Of a stretch of DNA of 64,000 nucleotides, positions 23,923 to 34,600 are shown piece after piece. How positions within the stretch are numbered: position 1 is the stretch's first letter; every line of letters starts with the position of its first letter. Source of the stretch: Amia ocellicauda (lineage: Eukaryota > Chordata > Actinopteri > Amiiformes > Amiidae); contig NC_089853.1 of NCBI RefSeq assembly GCF_036373705.1, forward strand, positions 29,037,568 through 29,101,567, read 5' to 3'. A program made the position numbers and the translations under genes. The notes beneath the pieces were generated by a model. It saw only the letters and a program-made list of their open reading frames with translations. It ran no database searches and was not told where the DNA came from.

Positions 23923-26697
23923 ATGTTCGGGAAATCAGCGGGCTACCAGTACCAGGCTCTCCCGCAGAGAGACTCTCTGTTTCAGCCGAGCCCCGGCCTG
24001 TACGTGTCTACCGAGAGGTTCGTCCAGTATAATAACACTGCAGGACATTCATTCGACTATGTCCCCAAAATCGCGGAAAACGATTTCACAGGTAAGACAA
24101 TGTACACCCCCCAAGTCAACTAAAACAAGATGAACAAATCAGATTATTTATTTTCTTTTTAAAGCATAGATCTTACAGTAAAATATAGCATTACTAGTAA
24201 GAAAACAACCAGAAATGACCTCACAAATATATTCCTTTCTTTGTACACAGGACGTCATTAGGACAGATCACTCTGACTTATTAGCAATTAACATTGTCTG
24301 CAATTACTAGACATAAACCACTGCCCTTTTCTCCTTTTTGTTAAAAAAAAAAGTTATTAAAAAATATATGCAATTACACTTTAACAAATGGTATTTTCTC
24401 TCTGCTGGTTTCAGACAAGGCTCAAGGCTGGCTTTCTTGGATGTGCAACCTGATTGTCACTTTCCTTGTGTTTCTCTTCACCATCATAACCTTCCCGGTG
24501 TCGGCTTGGTTTGTTCTCAAGGTGAGGACTTTGTTGGGCGTGAACCTCTCACCGGTGACCATGCAGAAGTATACTGGACTGGACCTGTTTCAGTTGGGAG
24601 CTGTGGGGTGTAATCTGAGTGTTGTCTTACCCTAATTTTTGATGGAACTGGATCTCAATCTCCCCAGGTTGTGCCCAATTACGAGAGGATCGTTGTTTTC
24701 CGACTGGGACGCATCCGCCCCCCTAAAGGGCCAGGAGTGGTGCTGGTGCTTCCCTTCATCGATCAGTGGAAGAGGGTTGACCTGCGCACAAAAGCTTTCA
24801 ACATCCCGCCCTGCAAGGTGAAGCCCCACCTCTTGTTTTAACTGTTCTATAGGTCTGATTCTAGCAACATTATATTAAAATTGAGCCGAAATCATAGAGA
24901 TAGATGTAACTCACTAAGTCAACATGAAATTAAATTAAATGAAATGATGTGTACTACGATCAGTTGGGAATGACGCTGCAATTAGGATTAATGCTTTGTC
25001 TCTGTATGAACACATTGCCGGGAGTGAAGGAAAAAGAAGTGACACCAAGCCATTCACTGCTAGCTTATAAAGTGCTGCAGCACCCATGCCCTTGCTGTTA
25101 GAGGATCCCTGATCTGTGTCTCTCTCCCCTTTCAGGTGACAACCAAAGATGGGGGGCTGGTGTCAGTGGGAGCTGATATCCAGTTCCGCATCTGGAATCC
25201 AGTGATGTCAGTGGTGGCCGTGCAGGACCTGAACGCCTCCACTCGCCTCACTGCGCAGAACGCCATGACCCGCAGCCTGATCAAAAAGACTGTGCGAGAG
25301 ATCCAAATGGAGAGGATCAGACTGGGGGAGAATCTAGGGGTGAGCAGAGCTCTGTACCTAGCACAACAATGGTATAATTAATGCATTACCCTATTAATTG
25401 ACAACACAGGTTTTATTTCCTTGAAAATGCACTGTGTTTAGCAGCTAACATTCCAGTCTTGTCTTTATGTGAGAATTGTTTAGATGTCAGCAGTTTCAGA
25501 TGCTGAATATAGATTGATTGTTAACATTTAGCACATTCTCAGTTGTAGTGTCTTCAGTGCTGAGTGGGGCTCCTCTCTTTGTGTTTTCCAGGTCGACATC
25601 AACGAGAAGACGCGGCCCTGGGGGCTGGAGGTGGATCGAGTGGAACTGACTCTGGAGTCTGTGCTGAAGGCCCCCGAGGACTGTGCCTCTGTGATCATGC
25701 CTCCCTCTGTGCCCGGGCTGGAGGGGCTGACTGGACCCATTCAACAGCTGGCTATGCATTTCCTCGGCAACAACAGCATGTCTACGCCCAGCCACGGCAA
25801 AGGTCACATAGCAGTTTGTTTCTCTCTCTTTTTTTTCCTTTTAGCATGGCATATTTTTGTATTTGTACCATACCTGAAATGTGTTTTATTTATTTATTTT
25901 TAAGAGCTAATACAGAATGGCTTAATTACTGTTGGTATCACCCAAAGCACCTATACATGCTCTTAATGCTGCCAGAGTTTCTAAAGTGTGTTTCGTCTGA
26001 TACAGGAGACACAGTCAGCTTTGTGGATGAGCGTGGCCCTACCGACCCTGCAGTGCTGAAGCGCCTGAGTGCCGAGGAGCTGCTGTCCACAGTGGAGGGG
26101 CTTCTGTCTGAGAGGCTGGTGAGCCAGGTGGGCGCCTGTTTCCAGTTCAACATCGGCCTCCGCGATGGGGCTCAGAACAACTACTTTGTGGATCTAAGCG
26201 AAGGTGAGGCTTCTAGTTGACAGACAGTATAAGTGGAACAGGCCTGTGTGAAGAGCAGTTCATGGGTGAGTGTGGCTGAGCCTGCGCAGGCATGGCTCAG
26301 GCACTGGAAGGGAAGATGTTGAGAGCCACACTACACACCTGAAATAAGGGCTGGGGCTTGTTTTTGGTTTTGTAGGCTGGATGGTTTTGTAACATACTCA
26401 GCCTTGATCATGTTTGAGTTTAAAGCATAGGAGGATGTGTGGGTCCAGTGTGACGCAGAAGGAGTCTGTAACTGGTCTTCTCGTGTGTGTTGTCCAGGTT
26501 CTGGCAAGGCTGGTGCTGGAGTCCCCGATCGCACTCCTGATGTTGTTTTGCAGATGAGTGAAGAGGACCTCGTGGCGATGCTCCAGGGCAACCTACGGCC
26601 TTTTGCAGCGTACACTGGTGGCAGACTGAAGGTTCAAGGGGACTTAAAAACTGCCATGAAGCTGGAAGAACTGATCAAAGTGATGAAGCAACAGTGA
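23923..26697 (+). CDS. stoml1: Stomatin-like protein 1 (complete, 7 exons)
   Basis: Exons: 23923-24091, 24415-24521, 24668-24817, 25136-25339, 25592-25802, 26006-26203, 26498-26697; phases are continuous and encode 412 aa (human 398). Order: N-terminal tail with a Tyr-based YQAL sorting-type motif, a hydrophobic hairpin in exon 2 (CNLIVTFLVFLFTIITFPVS), a stomatin/PHB domain (VVFRLGRIR.PKGPGVVLVLPFID, RVDLRTKAFN.PPCK, SVGADIQFRIW, TAQNAMTRSLIKK) and a C-terminal SCP2 sterol-carrier domain (QVGACFQFNI, RTPDVVLQMSEEDL, GRLKVQGDLKTAMKLEEL). The family acts on late-endosome membranes, with a role in cholesterol transfer. It lies 1.6 kb from a PML-type gene, matching human STOML1-PML synteny. Confidence 0.96.
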
Positions 26698-26837
26698 TTC
26701 CTGCAGCAGGCCTTGTTAAGCTTCCAGAATGAAAAGGGAGAAGCCCCAGAAATTCCTTTCTATCAACTTCCAAATGAAGTAGGTGCAGCTATGTGAAGTG
26801 TAGAGCACTGCTGAGAAAGCTGCATCACTGCTTTGAA

Positions 26838-26864
26838 TGTGTGTGTGTGTGTGTGTGTGTGTGT
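26838..26864. repeat. (GT)n microsatellite
   Basis: About 13 GT units in the presumed stoml1 3' UTR. Confidence 0.9.
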
Positions 26865-28672
26865 ATAGATCACACACATATATAGATATAATTAATCTGG
26901 TTTACGACAAGTCATATACAACAAGGAAGTGTTAATGTTTATGTATTATGTACATATTCATTGGCTTCAAAAAATAATAATTATTACCAAACGTAAGAGT
27001 TATATAGTAACAAATATATAGTAATTGGAGTGCAATACACTTGATTAGTAAGCACATATGATAACAGTTAGGAGGCAGAAAGCTGAAAGATCTGTGGTTC
27101 TATAAATGTAATTTGGAAAAGTGAGTCTTCACAAGGCTAGATTTGGTATCTACATATCAGAAACAAATAAATAATTATTCAGATCGTAATACTTACTATG
27201 ATGAGTAACAAGATAGTGGACAGTAGGAAATGGTTTGTGCCTGATGAGCTGGTACAGAATGTCCCTCCTACTGCTCCATACAGCCTTATAACAGTGGGCA
27301 CCTGATGTGTGCAGGATATCTATTTCCATGTCAAAACAATAATGGAAGGCCTTTCCATGCTGTGCTAAACATTTTGTACATTTTGTATCATGCACTAGTG
27401 AAAATCTCTTCACATTTTAAAAGCTTTAATGTTTTGTTGTGATATTAAGTATTTATGAATAGGCTATATTTCAAACTCAAAAAGGCCTACCACTGTTTTT
27501 CATAGTTGTGCTTTTTGGGGAACCTTGCTTCTTGTGTTAGGTACATTTTTTTAGAATATGTTGGGCAATATTAACAGATTTTAAGCTAGAAGTGTAAGTT
27601 GTTTCATAATACATAGTGGGTGTTTGCTGAAAAGGAACAAATGTTTTAGCCATTCAGACTGCAAAAGGTTTAGAACCCAGAATAAAATAAATGCAGTACG
27701 ATTAAGTAGGTTAAACAAAAAAGTCGAATGATTGTCTTAAGTGTTTTACGATTTACAAGTTTTTCCTCGGATATTTTCTAAAATATGCACAAAACACTAT
27801 TTAAAACAAATCACAATGTGTAAATATATTTATAAGTTATAATTATTAGAGCACTGTTGAAAGTGCAAGGCTGCTGTGTGTTTGAATGGACTGCTATTCA
27901 TTTTTAAAGAAATGTAGTGTAGTGTAATTTGAATATTGATGTTTCAATACTGGTTTTGCCATGTCTCTCTTTTAAAATGATTTCAATATATTTTATAGTT
28001 TTTTTTCTTGGTCAATTTGCTTGAAGTAGATTGCTGAATATTTTAATGATTTAAATTTAAGCTGTGAAATTGCATATGCTACAAGAGTGGTTCCTACTGT
28101 ACCCATAATGTCAGAACATTGGTAAGAAAATGCTGCATGGCTCCCATTCCATCAAACATTGGAACAGATTTAAAAAGCATTCCTCCCCCGATCTTCAAAG
28201 GATAACCAGTAAACACTGTCACTTCAGTTTAGCTGTGCTGTTGGTTTCCATATGGGATTAGTAGAATTACAATTTACGGCGCATGGTATTCCCACATTTA
28301 CTTCACTGCTGAGAAAAGGCATTGTACCCCTGACAGGGGGCTGTGGAGAGAGATGCATTAGAAGTTGGAGGTTATTTTCCTATAACGTAATTCCTTGTCC
28401 CTGACATGGCCTTCTCTGACCATGCAGCTGTTTAGAAAGAAAACATGCGTTATCTTCAAGGTTCTTTTTTCACCTCCTGCTAAACACTGTCTAAACCATT
28501 TTTTACAGTTGTGCCACCTTTGTGTTTATTACATAGGCTCTTATATGAGAGAGGTCTTGACCTGGACCTTCATAAAATTTAACTTGTTTTGTTTATGAAT
28601 GGGGAAACCTTGGGTGTATTGGCTTTCAAGGTGAGTATTGTGGAACTGCAACTCTTGATTGTTGGCCTAGTG

Positions 28673-28753
28673 CAGCGGTCCCCAAACTTTTGTTGTTTTT
28701 CTACCAGGCTGCTTCAAGACCAGCAGATTACCATCGCAGGTTGGGGACCACAG
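28673..28753. mobile_element. hAT-type MITE (81 bp) with perfect 8-bp target duplication
   Basis: Starts CAGCGGTCCCCAAACTTT and ends with the inverse GGTTGGGGACCACAG. Identical 8-bp flanks GCCTAGTG at 28665-28672 and 28754-28761 are the expected hAT target-site duplication. No coding capacity. Confidence 0.85.
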
Positions 28754-30032
28754 GCCTAGTGGAATGCTTTGCACATAAAGTGAATAAGTTGTTGCACAAG
28801 TTATTCAGTATACTGAAACAAATTGTACCTGGATACGGTATACAGATCTCCCTTGGAAGTAGTACAATATTTTGGCAATAAAAAAATTAAATATATTTCA
28901 TACTACCTCTCTTTGAGAACACCTGTTGCTCAATTTAGATTTAGTTGTGTGTTCTATTACAGTTACTACTCCTGCAACTACAACTGCTGCAGGGTTGATC
29001 AAATGTACTTCCAAAATAATTTTTTCCTTTATTTTTTAATCCCTGACCACTCTGCTCAAGACACCCCTGTTCAGACTGTACCTTTAATAGCCAGCCCCCT
29101 AATCAACAATGTGCCAGTATCACATTAATGTACTTCCATTATGCACTAATATGCTCCCCTCTATTGCTCCCTATTATTTAGCTACTTCTTCCTGCACATC
29201 TATTGCGTTACTGTAACTGTTGCTGTACAATTGGTAACTTTGCCTGCTTTGACACAACTGCACATAAATATTGTTGTAACTATTGCACTGTTAAGTACTG
29301 ATTTTACTTAACTTATACTGTATATTGTACTTATTAGCAATCACTGTAAAATGTAATGTTTTGTGAAAAGTATTTATTTTGTCTACTGTATGTGTCACCT
29401 ACATACATACCTAAATAAATGCAACATTGCTAAACTAATGCTGTTATTTTAGTGCCCCACAAAGGTAGTAAGGTCATTTAAATGGATAGTTGATGTTACA
29501 ATCTTCTCCCTTGTGCTCCATTTGCTCTCTGAGCTCATGAGTTGAATGACACCTGATTTCTGGGTCAGGTGGGCTTTCATTAATGTTTTTTGTTTAATTT
29601 TCTGAATCAGCTAGTCCTGGTTAGGATCATGGCAGTTTTCACAAATGTACAAAATATGCTGCTAACATGCTGGTGTTATTTTCATATTAGTCTATGTCAC
29701 ATTGGCAATGTGTAAAAACAGGCAGTTTTTAGAATTCTTGGGACATTCATCTTCAGTCAATCAGCTTTATTTAGAGTGAATTTACACAGAGAGCCTGTGT
29801 CTGATTTAGGGCTGCAAAAGCCTGTTGTCTTCCTTATTTAAGTAATTATATTCTTCATTAAAACAATGGATCTATAAAGGAAGAGTGCAGTCCTCTCAAT
29901 TTCTGTAGGAGCAAAACAGCCAACAATAATATGACAAAGCTTTACATAGAACCAGTTACAGAGGTTTGCATAAAATTTGAAATTAATACTATACTGATCC
30001 TTTGCCTGTCTTGCTGTGCTTGCCTGTGAAAA

Positions 30033-30039
30033 GCCTTGA
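30033..30039 (-). promoter_or_regulatory. SF-1 (NR5A1)-type site upstream of cyp11a1
   Basis: The minus strand reads TCAAGGC within CCTCAAGGCTT, matching the YCAAGGYC core of NR5A1 binding sites. It lies about 16 bp upstream of the TATA box, as the proximal SF-1 element does in mammalian CYP11A1 promoters. Confidence 0.6.
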
Positions 30040-30054
30040 GGTCATATGGGGGGG

Positions 30055-30061
30055 TATATAA
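30055..30061 (+). promoter_or_regulatory. TATA box of cyp11a1
   Basis: TATATAA located 57 bp before the ATG at 30118, which predicts a start site around 30085 and a short 5' UTR. Confidence 0.7.
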
Positions 30062-30117
30062 ACAGCCTGCATTGAGAGTTCCACAGAGGTCCCAGTTAGC
30101 AGAGCAGCACTGACACC

Positions 30118-31632
30118 ATGATCGTGAAGGGCTGTCTACGCTGTACAGCCATGCTGTCAGGCTGTCAGGCCTTCAGGTCTACAGGGCTGCAGTGTGACCG
30201 CCCATACACAGCAGTATTCACCAGGAGCTGCCACAGGACCAGCGTGCCAATTGTGAATCAGAGCACCTCTCCCGAAATCAGCAGGGCCGTCAGAGCCTTC
30301 ATGGAGATTCCGGGAAACTGGAGAAACGGAGTGGCCAACCTGTACACCTTCTGGAAACTGGATGGCTTCAAGAACATTCACCGAATTATGCTCGACAATT
30401 TCAACACCTTTGGACCTATTTATAGGTATGTGACATTTTATGGATTTATTTAGTTGTAAATATTTACTAAGTAGTTAAACCAGATGGAATGCAAAATTGA
30501 GTTGAAATGCCAGAATTACAGACAGTTCTGGTACTCTCATGTCAAGTTGCATTTGTAACAGTTTATAACAAACAAAATGTATTTATTGTGGTAACAACAA
30601 ATCTTTTGTCATCTGTATCATTCTGCTTTGCTGAAATTATAATTATTTAGCCACCAAAATGCACAAAACAAAGGGTCCCAGGGAAAGAAAACTAATTATG
30701 ATGTGGTCTTATTTTGATGACTTCTGCCAGGTTCCTTATGAGCTACACCCTGCATTTACAAATGAACTGATCAGTCATTTAAATTATTTTCCATTCAATA
30801 CATTACATACTATATAAAAATAATATTTTACAACTTATAATCCTAAAGCTACAGCAGTCCACAGCAGACACAACACTTTGCAAAGACCTTGTGAAATGGC
30901 ATGGCTAGCCCTGCACAGCTATTTGTTATTTTTATTTAAACAAGGCATACTACAGATCACACTGATCTGGAGAAAATGAACAGCTTACTGATAATGTTTC
31001 TCTCTCAGAAACAAATAACTAAGTCTATATCCCATTGGACCAAATGGGGTAAGGAATAAAACAATCTGAATCTGGGGAAATCCCACCCTAGTAAAACTGC
31101 ACACATTCATGTCCATTCTTCTCAAATGTTCTTGGGTATTGCCCTGAGGCACAGGGGGTAAACACACATGGGGAGGGGGTCTCCCCAAGCAGAGGTCTTT
31201 ACTAAGGGCTGCATTTTCATGGAAATTGGTGTCCTAGGCTACACTGGTACAAACTGCTGAATTACAGATTTGCTAGTACATGACCATAGCTCAGGACTAC
31301 TGAGCTCACCCACACATCTTTAAGAATATAATTGGCTTTAATTAAATTCCATTCGCACTGAAAAAATTGCCGACAATTTGGTGGCATTCTGTTGCCAGCA
31401 ACGGGTTTGTGTGAATTGAGCAGGAAAATGATTGCCGGGCTGCGTCCCAAATCGCACACTCGCTCCTACACCCTTCGACAGGTGTACACTTAACGTGACG
31501 TTGTGCTGACGTCACACAGTGTGCACTTGAATGAGGAGGGTGCAGGTGAAGCTAAAAGCGCTCAATGGGACTCACTTCAGCGGCAGCAATCAGCGCCTTT
31601 ACCTTTGGCATCTGTCTCTGTATTTAATGAAC

Positions 31633-31682
<50 letters not shown>

Positions 31683-34600
31683 TTTGAAATACATTGTTCG
31701 TTAATATCACCTCCTAGTTTTATAGGATACTACTTCAGTAATTAATTAATTGATTAAAATTGAAACGTGTTTTGGATGAACTTTCTAATCATATATTTAA
31801 ATCATGATTATATAATAATTGTATATTATCTATGTAGTATAATTTCCTTGATATATAAATAAACAATTTCTACAACTGTCTAGCAAGCATTACATTACAT
31901 TTACATGCACCCGCTGCTGCCATATTTTCCCGACTGACTTGACTCCGCCTTGAACGCAAAGACTTCTGGGACTTCCGCGCTGAACTGTTCCGCACGGCGC
32001 GCTCTTCTGTTCACTCCGCCGAAGCAGCACTGAAGCGCAAGCGGCTGGATGAGGCTCCTGCACTCGCTCCTGAGGGACAGACAGCGCTTAAGATGGACGC
32101 GGTGCCGCCGCCCTGCAAGGAAGGGGACGAGGGAGGGAGTGTGCGATTTGGGACGCAGCCCAAGAGCTTGTGACCGTAACGAGAAACGGATGGGGTCGTT
32201 AGAAATGGCGGAGATTGATAATGTAGTTGAAGCTATTCTGAGTGTTACAGCAGTTACTGAGCACAACAATATGCTGCTACTTGTGAATATTATAATCAGC
32301 ATTGCGCTGCCGAATAGTGTTTGTTTTGTCTACTAATATACAATAACACAGTGTGACGTCCCCTACATATCCATCTAGGAGTATTTTACTGCTACTGCCA
32401 TACCTTTAAACATATAGTGCTACTTTACATAATACATGAAATGAAGGGGTTTTATAGCAATTCGTTATTTCTGACTTATTTTATCACACCAACAAAAGTA
32501 CAAATAAGCCGCAAAATGATTGAAAAAGGACTGGCTCACACACAGCATCTTTAGGTAAAATTGTATGCTCTGCTGTACTAACTTTAATTTGCATTATATT
32601 CCATTTAGAAATATATGAGAGAAATATGTTTGTAACACACTTGATGAATATACCCCAATATCCAGCCCAGAACTGAGTATTATCTAAGTCCCTTTAACCT
32701 GTGCTGCCGAGATTGTATCTGCTGAGCCACCTATTAGTATCATCTGCAAATTTGACAAGTTTGCTAACTATCCCAGAGTCCAGATCATTAATATAGATTA
32801 GAAAAAGCAAAGGCCCTAGTACTGATCCCTGTGGAACTCCACTAACAACCTCACTCCAGTTAGAAGCGACTACTCTAATCGACACCCTCTGTTTCCTATA
32901 CATCAGCCAGTTCATAATCCATCTACTTACATTACCCTGAATTTGAATTACAGCATCCAATTTGAGGATCAGTCTTTGGTGTGGAACCTTATCAAAAGCT
33001 TTTTGAAAATCTATCATATCATATGGATTCACATGATCTACAGCTGCAGTTGCATTAGTAAAATGCTTAAAACATGATTTGCCTCATCTAAACCCATATT
33101 GACTATCTCCAAGAATATGGTTTTCATTAAGATGCTCCTCTATTTTCTGTCTAATATTTTTTTCCAACTTTTTACGAGTAATGCAGGCGAGACTGATTGG
33201 TCTGTGATTTCCTGGCTCAGTTTTGTCCCCTTTCTTGTGGATTGGTATGACATTTGCTGTCTTCCAGTCAGTTGGCACATCCCCTGTTCTAAGTGTCATT
33301 TGGAATATTTGAGTTAGTGGCCTAAAAATAATTTCCCTAATTTCTTTAAATACGGTTGGAAATATACCATCTGGCCCAGGTGATTTGTTTGTTTTTAATT
33401 CTGCTAGTCCCTTTAGTACCTCCTCCTCATTTATCCTGATCTCTCTCAAGGTTTGACTGGACTGGTTGTTAACCTGTGGCATGTTATCAATTTTTTCTTT
33501 GGTAAAAACCTCTGTGAAATACTCATTTAGAACATTTGCCACATCTTGTTCTTTTTCCAAGATACTTCCTTTATTGTCCTCTTGCTGTTGTAGTATTGAA
33601 AAAAGCTCTTTGCATTAGTTTTAGCTCCAAGAGCTGTTTCTTTCTATTTCACTCTTTGCTTTCCTGGTCCCTTTCTTAAGATCTCTCTGCAGTTCAGCAT
33701 ATTCTTTGTATTTTGTTTACTCTATCCCTTTTATATGCACTATACAACATTTTCTTTCTCTTGATATAACTACCTCCCTGTTCTGGGGGGGAGTGGCCAC
33801 CATGGTGCTCTGGTGCTCAACTGCCCTCCCATCACCTTCTGAGCTGTCACTGTCCAACTCAGTGTCAAGGAGTTGGAACCTGTTGGGCATTTCTAGCTCT
33901 TGGGATGTGTCTAAGGGTTGTCCGCGTCCTTTTCTGCGGTTACGGTCTACTGTAACCCAGCAGTTCTCTACACTTTCCTGCTCTAAGGTCTCAACTCTCC
34001 TAGGTTTTGGCGTGCACACCATCTCTCTCATGGGCTGATTGACTAATTCTTCGATATCACTAATACAGTGCAGATCAACAAGCTGAGCCTCAAGATCACA
34101 GACCTTGATCTCTAGGATTTCAACATGCCGACAACATTCACAAATGAAGTCTTCTTGGATGAGTTCATCCAAGGAAGGCAAGCATTCTGCAAACCTGACA
34201 CTGTAGTGGCTACATGCCTCTAAATGTTACAGTTTTTTAATTCTCTTGGTTCCTGTTCCCTAGTCGTAATTGCTTAACTTTTTGTGACCAAGAAACAGCG
34301 CAGCTCTTTCTCAACAGCTGCTTTAAGTATCTTTTGTCTACCTACCACCAATTCACACCTAACTGGCTCCACCTGGAACAGAATTTCTGCTAGTCCTTGA
34401 CTAAATCTCCTTTCTACAACCTATTTAATTTCACCAACTCAGCAGCTGAACTGAATTGACTTCAATTAAGGCAAACTACAGATTCTCCTGTGTCTGTCTG
34501 TGTCAACTTGTAAATACTTCTGACCCCACAATGCCTCTCTGAGTCTGGGTGCACTGGTTCAAATGATCTGGGACCGCTATTCCAGTGATCACACCGCAAA

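Larger units (their letters stand above)
26698..30032. other. stoml1 3' UTR and stoml1-cyp11a1 intergenic DNA
   Basis: 3.3 kb without coding exons. It holds a (GT)n run at about 26838-26864, AATAAA hexamers at 27681 and 29414, and an 81-bp hAT-type MITE at 28673-28753. The remainder is AT-rich and unrecognised. It should also contain distal cyp11a1 control elements, which I cannot identify. Confidence 0.55.

Noticed and set aside
25564-26220. 218-aa plus-strand ORF overlapping stoml1 exons 5 and 6
   Set aside because: Shadow frame: the real stoml1 frame (VDINEKTRPWGLEVDRVEL...) uses another phase with proper splice sites and family homology.
31901-32302. 133-aa minus-strand ORF and overlapping plus-strand ORF
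   Set aside because: Both lie mostly within the 725-bp TIR element; no transposase or known domain is visible.
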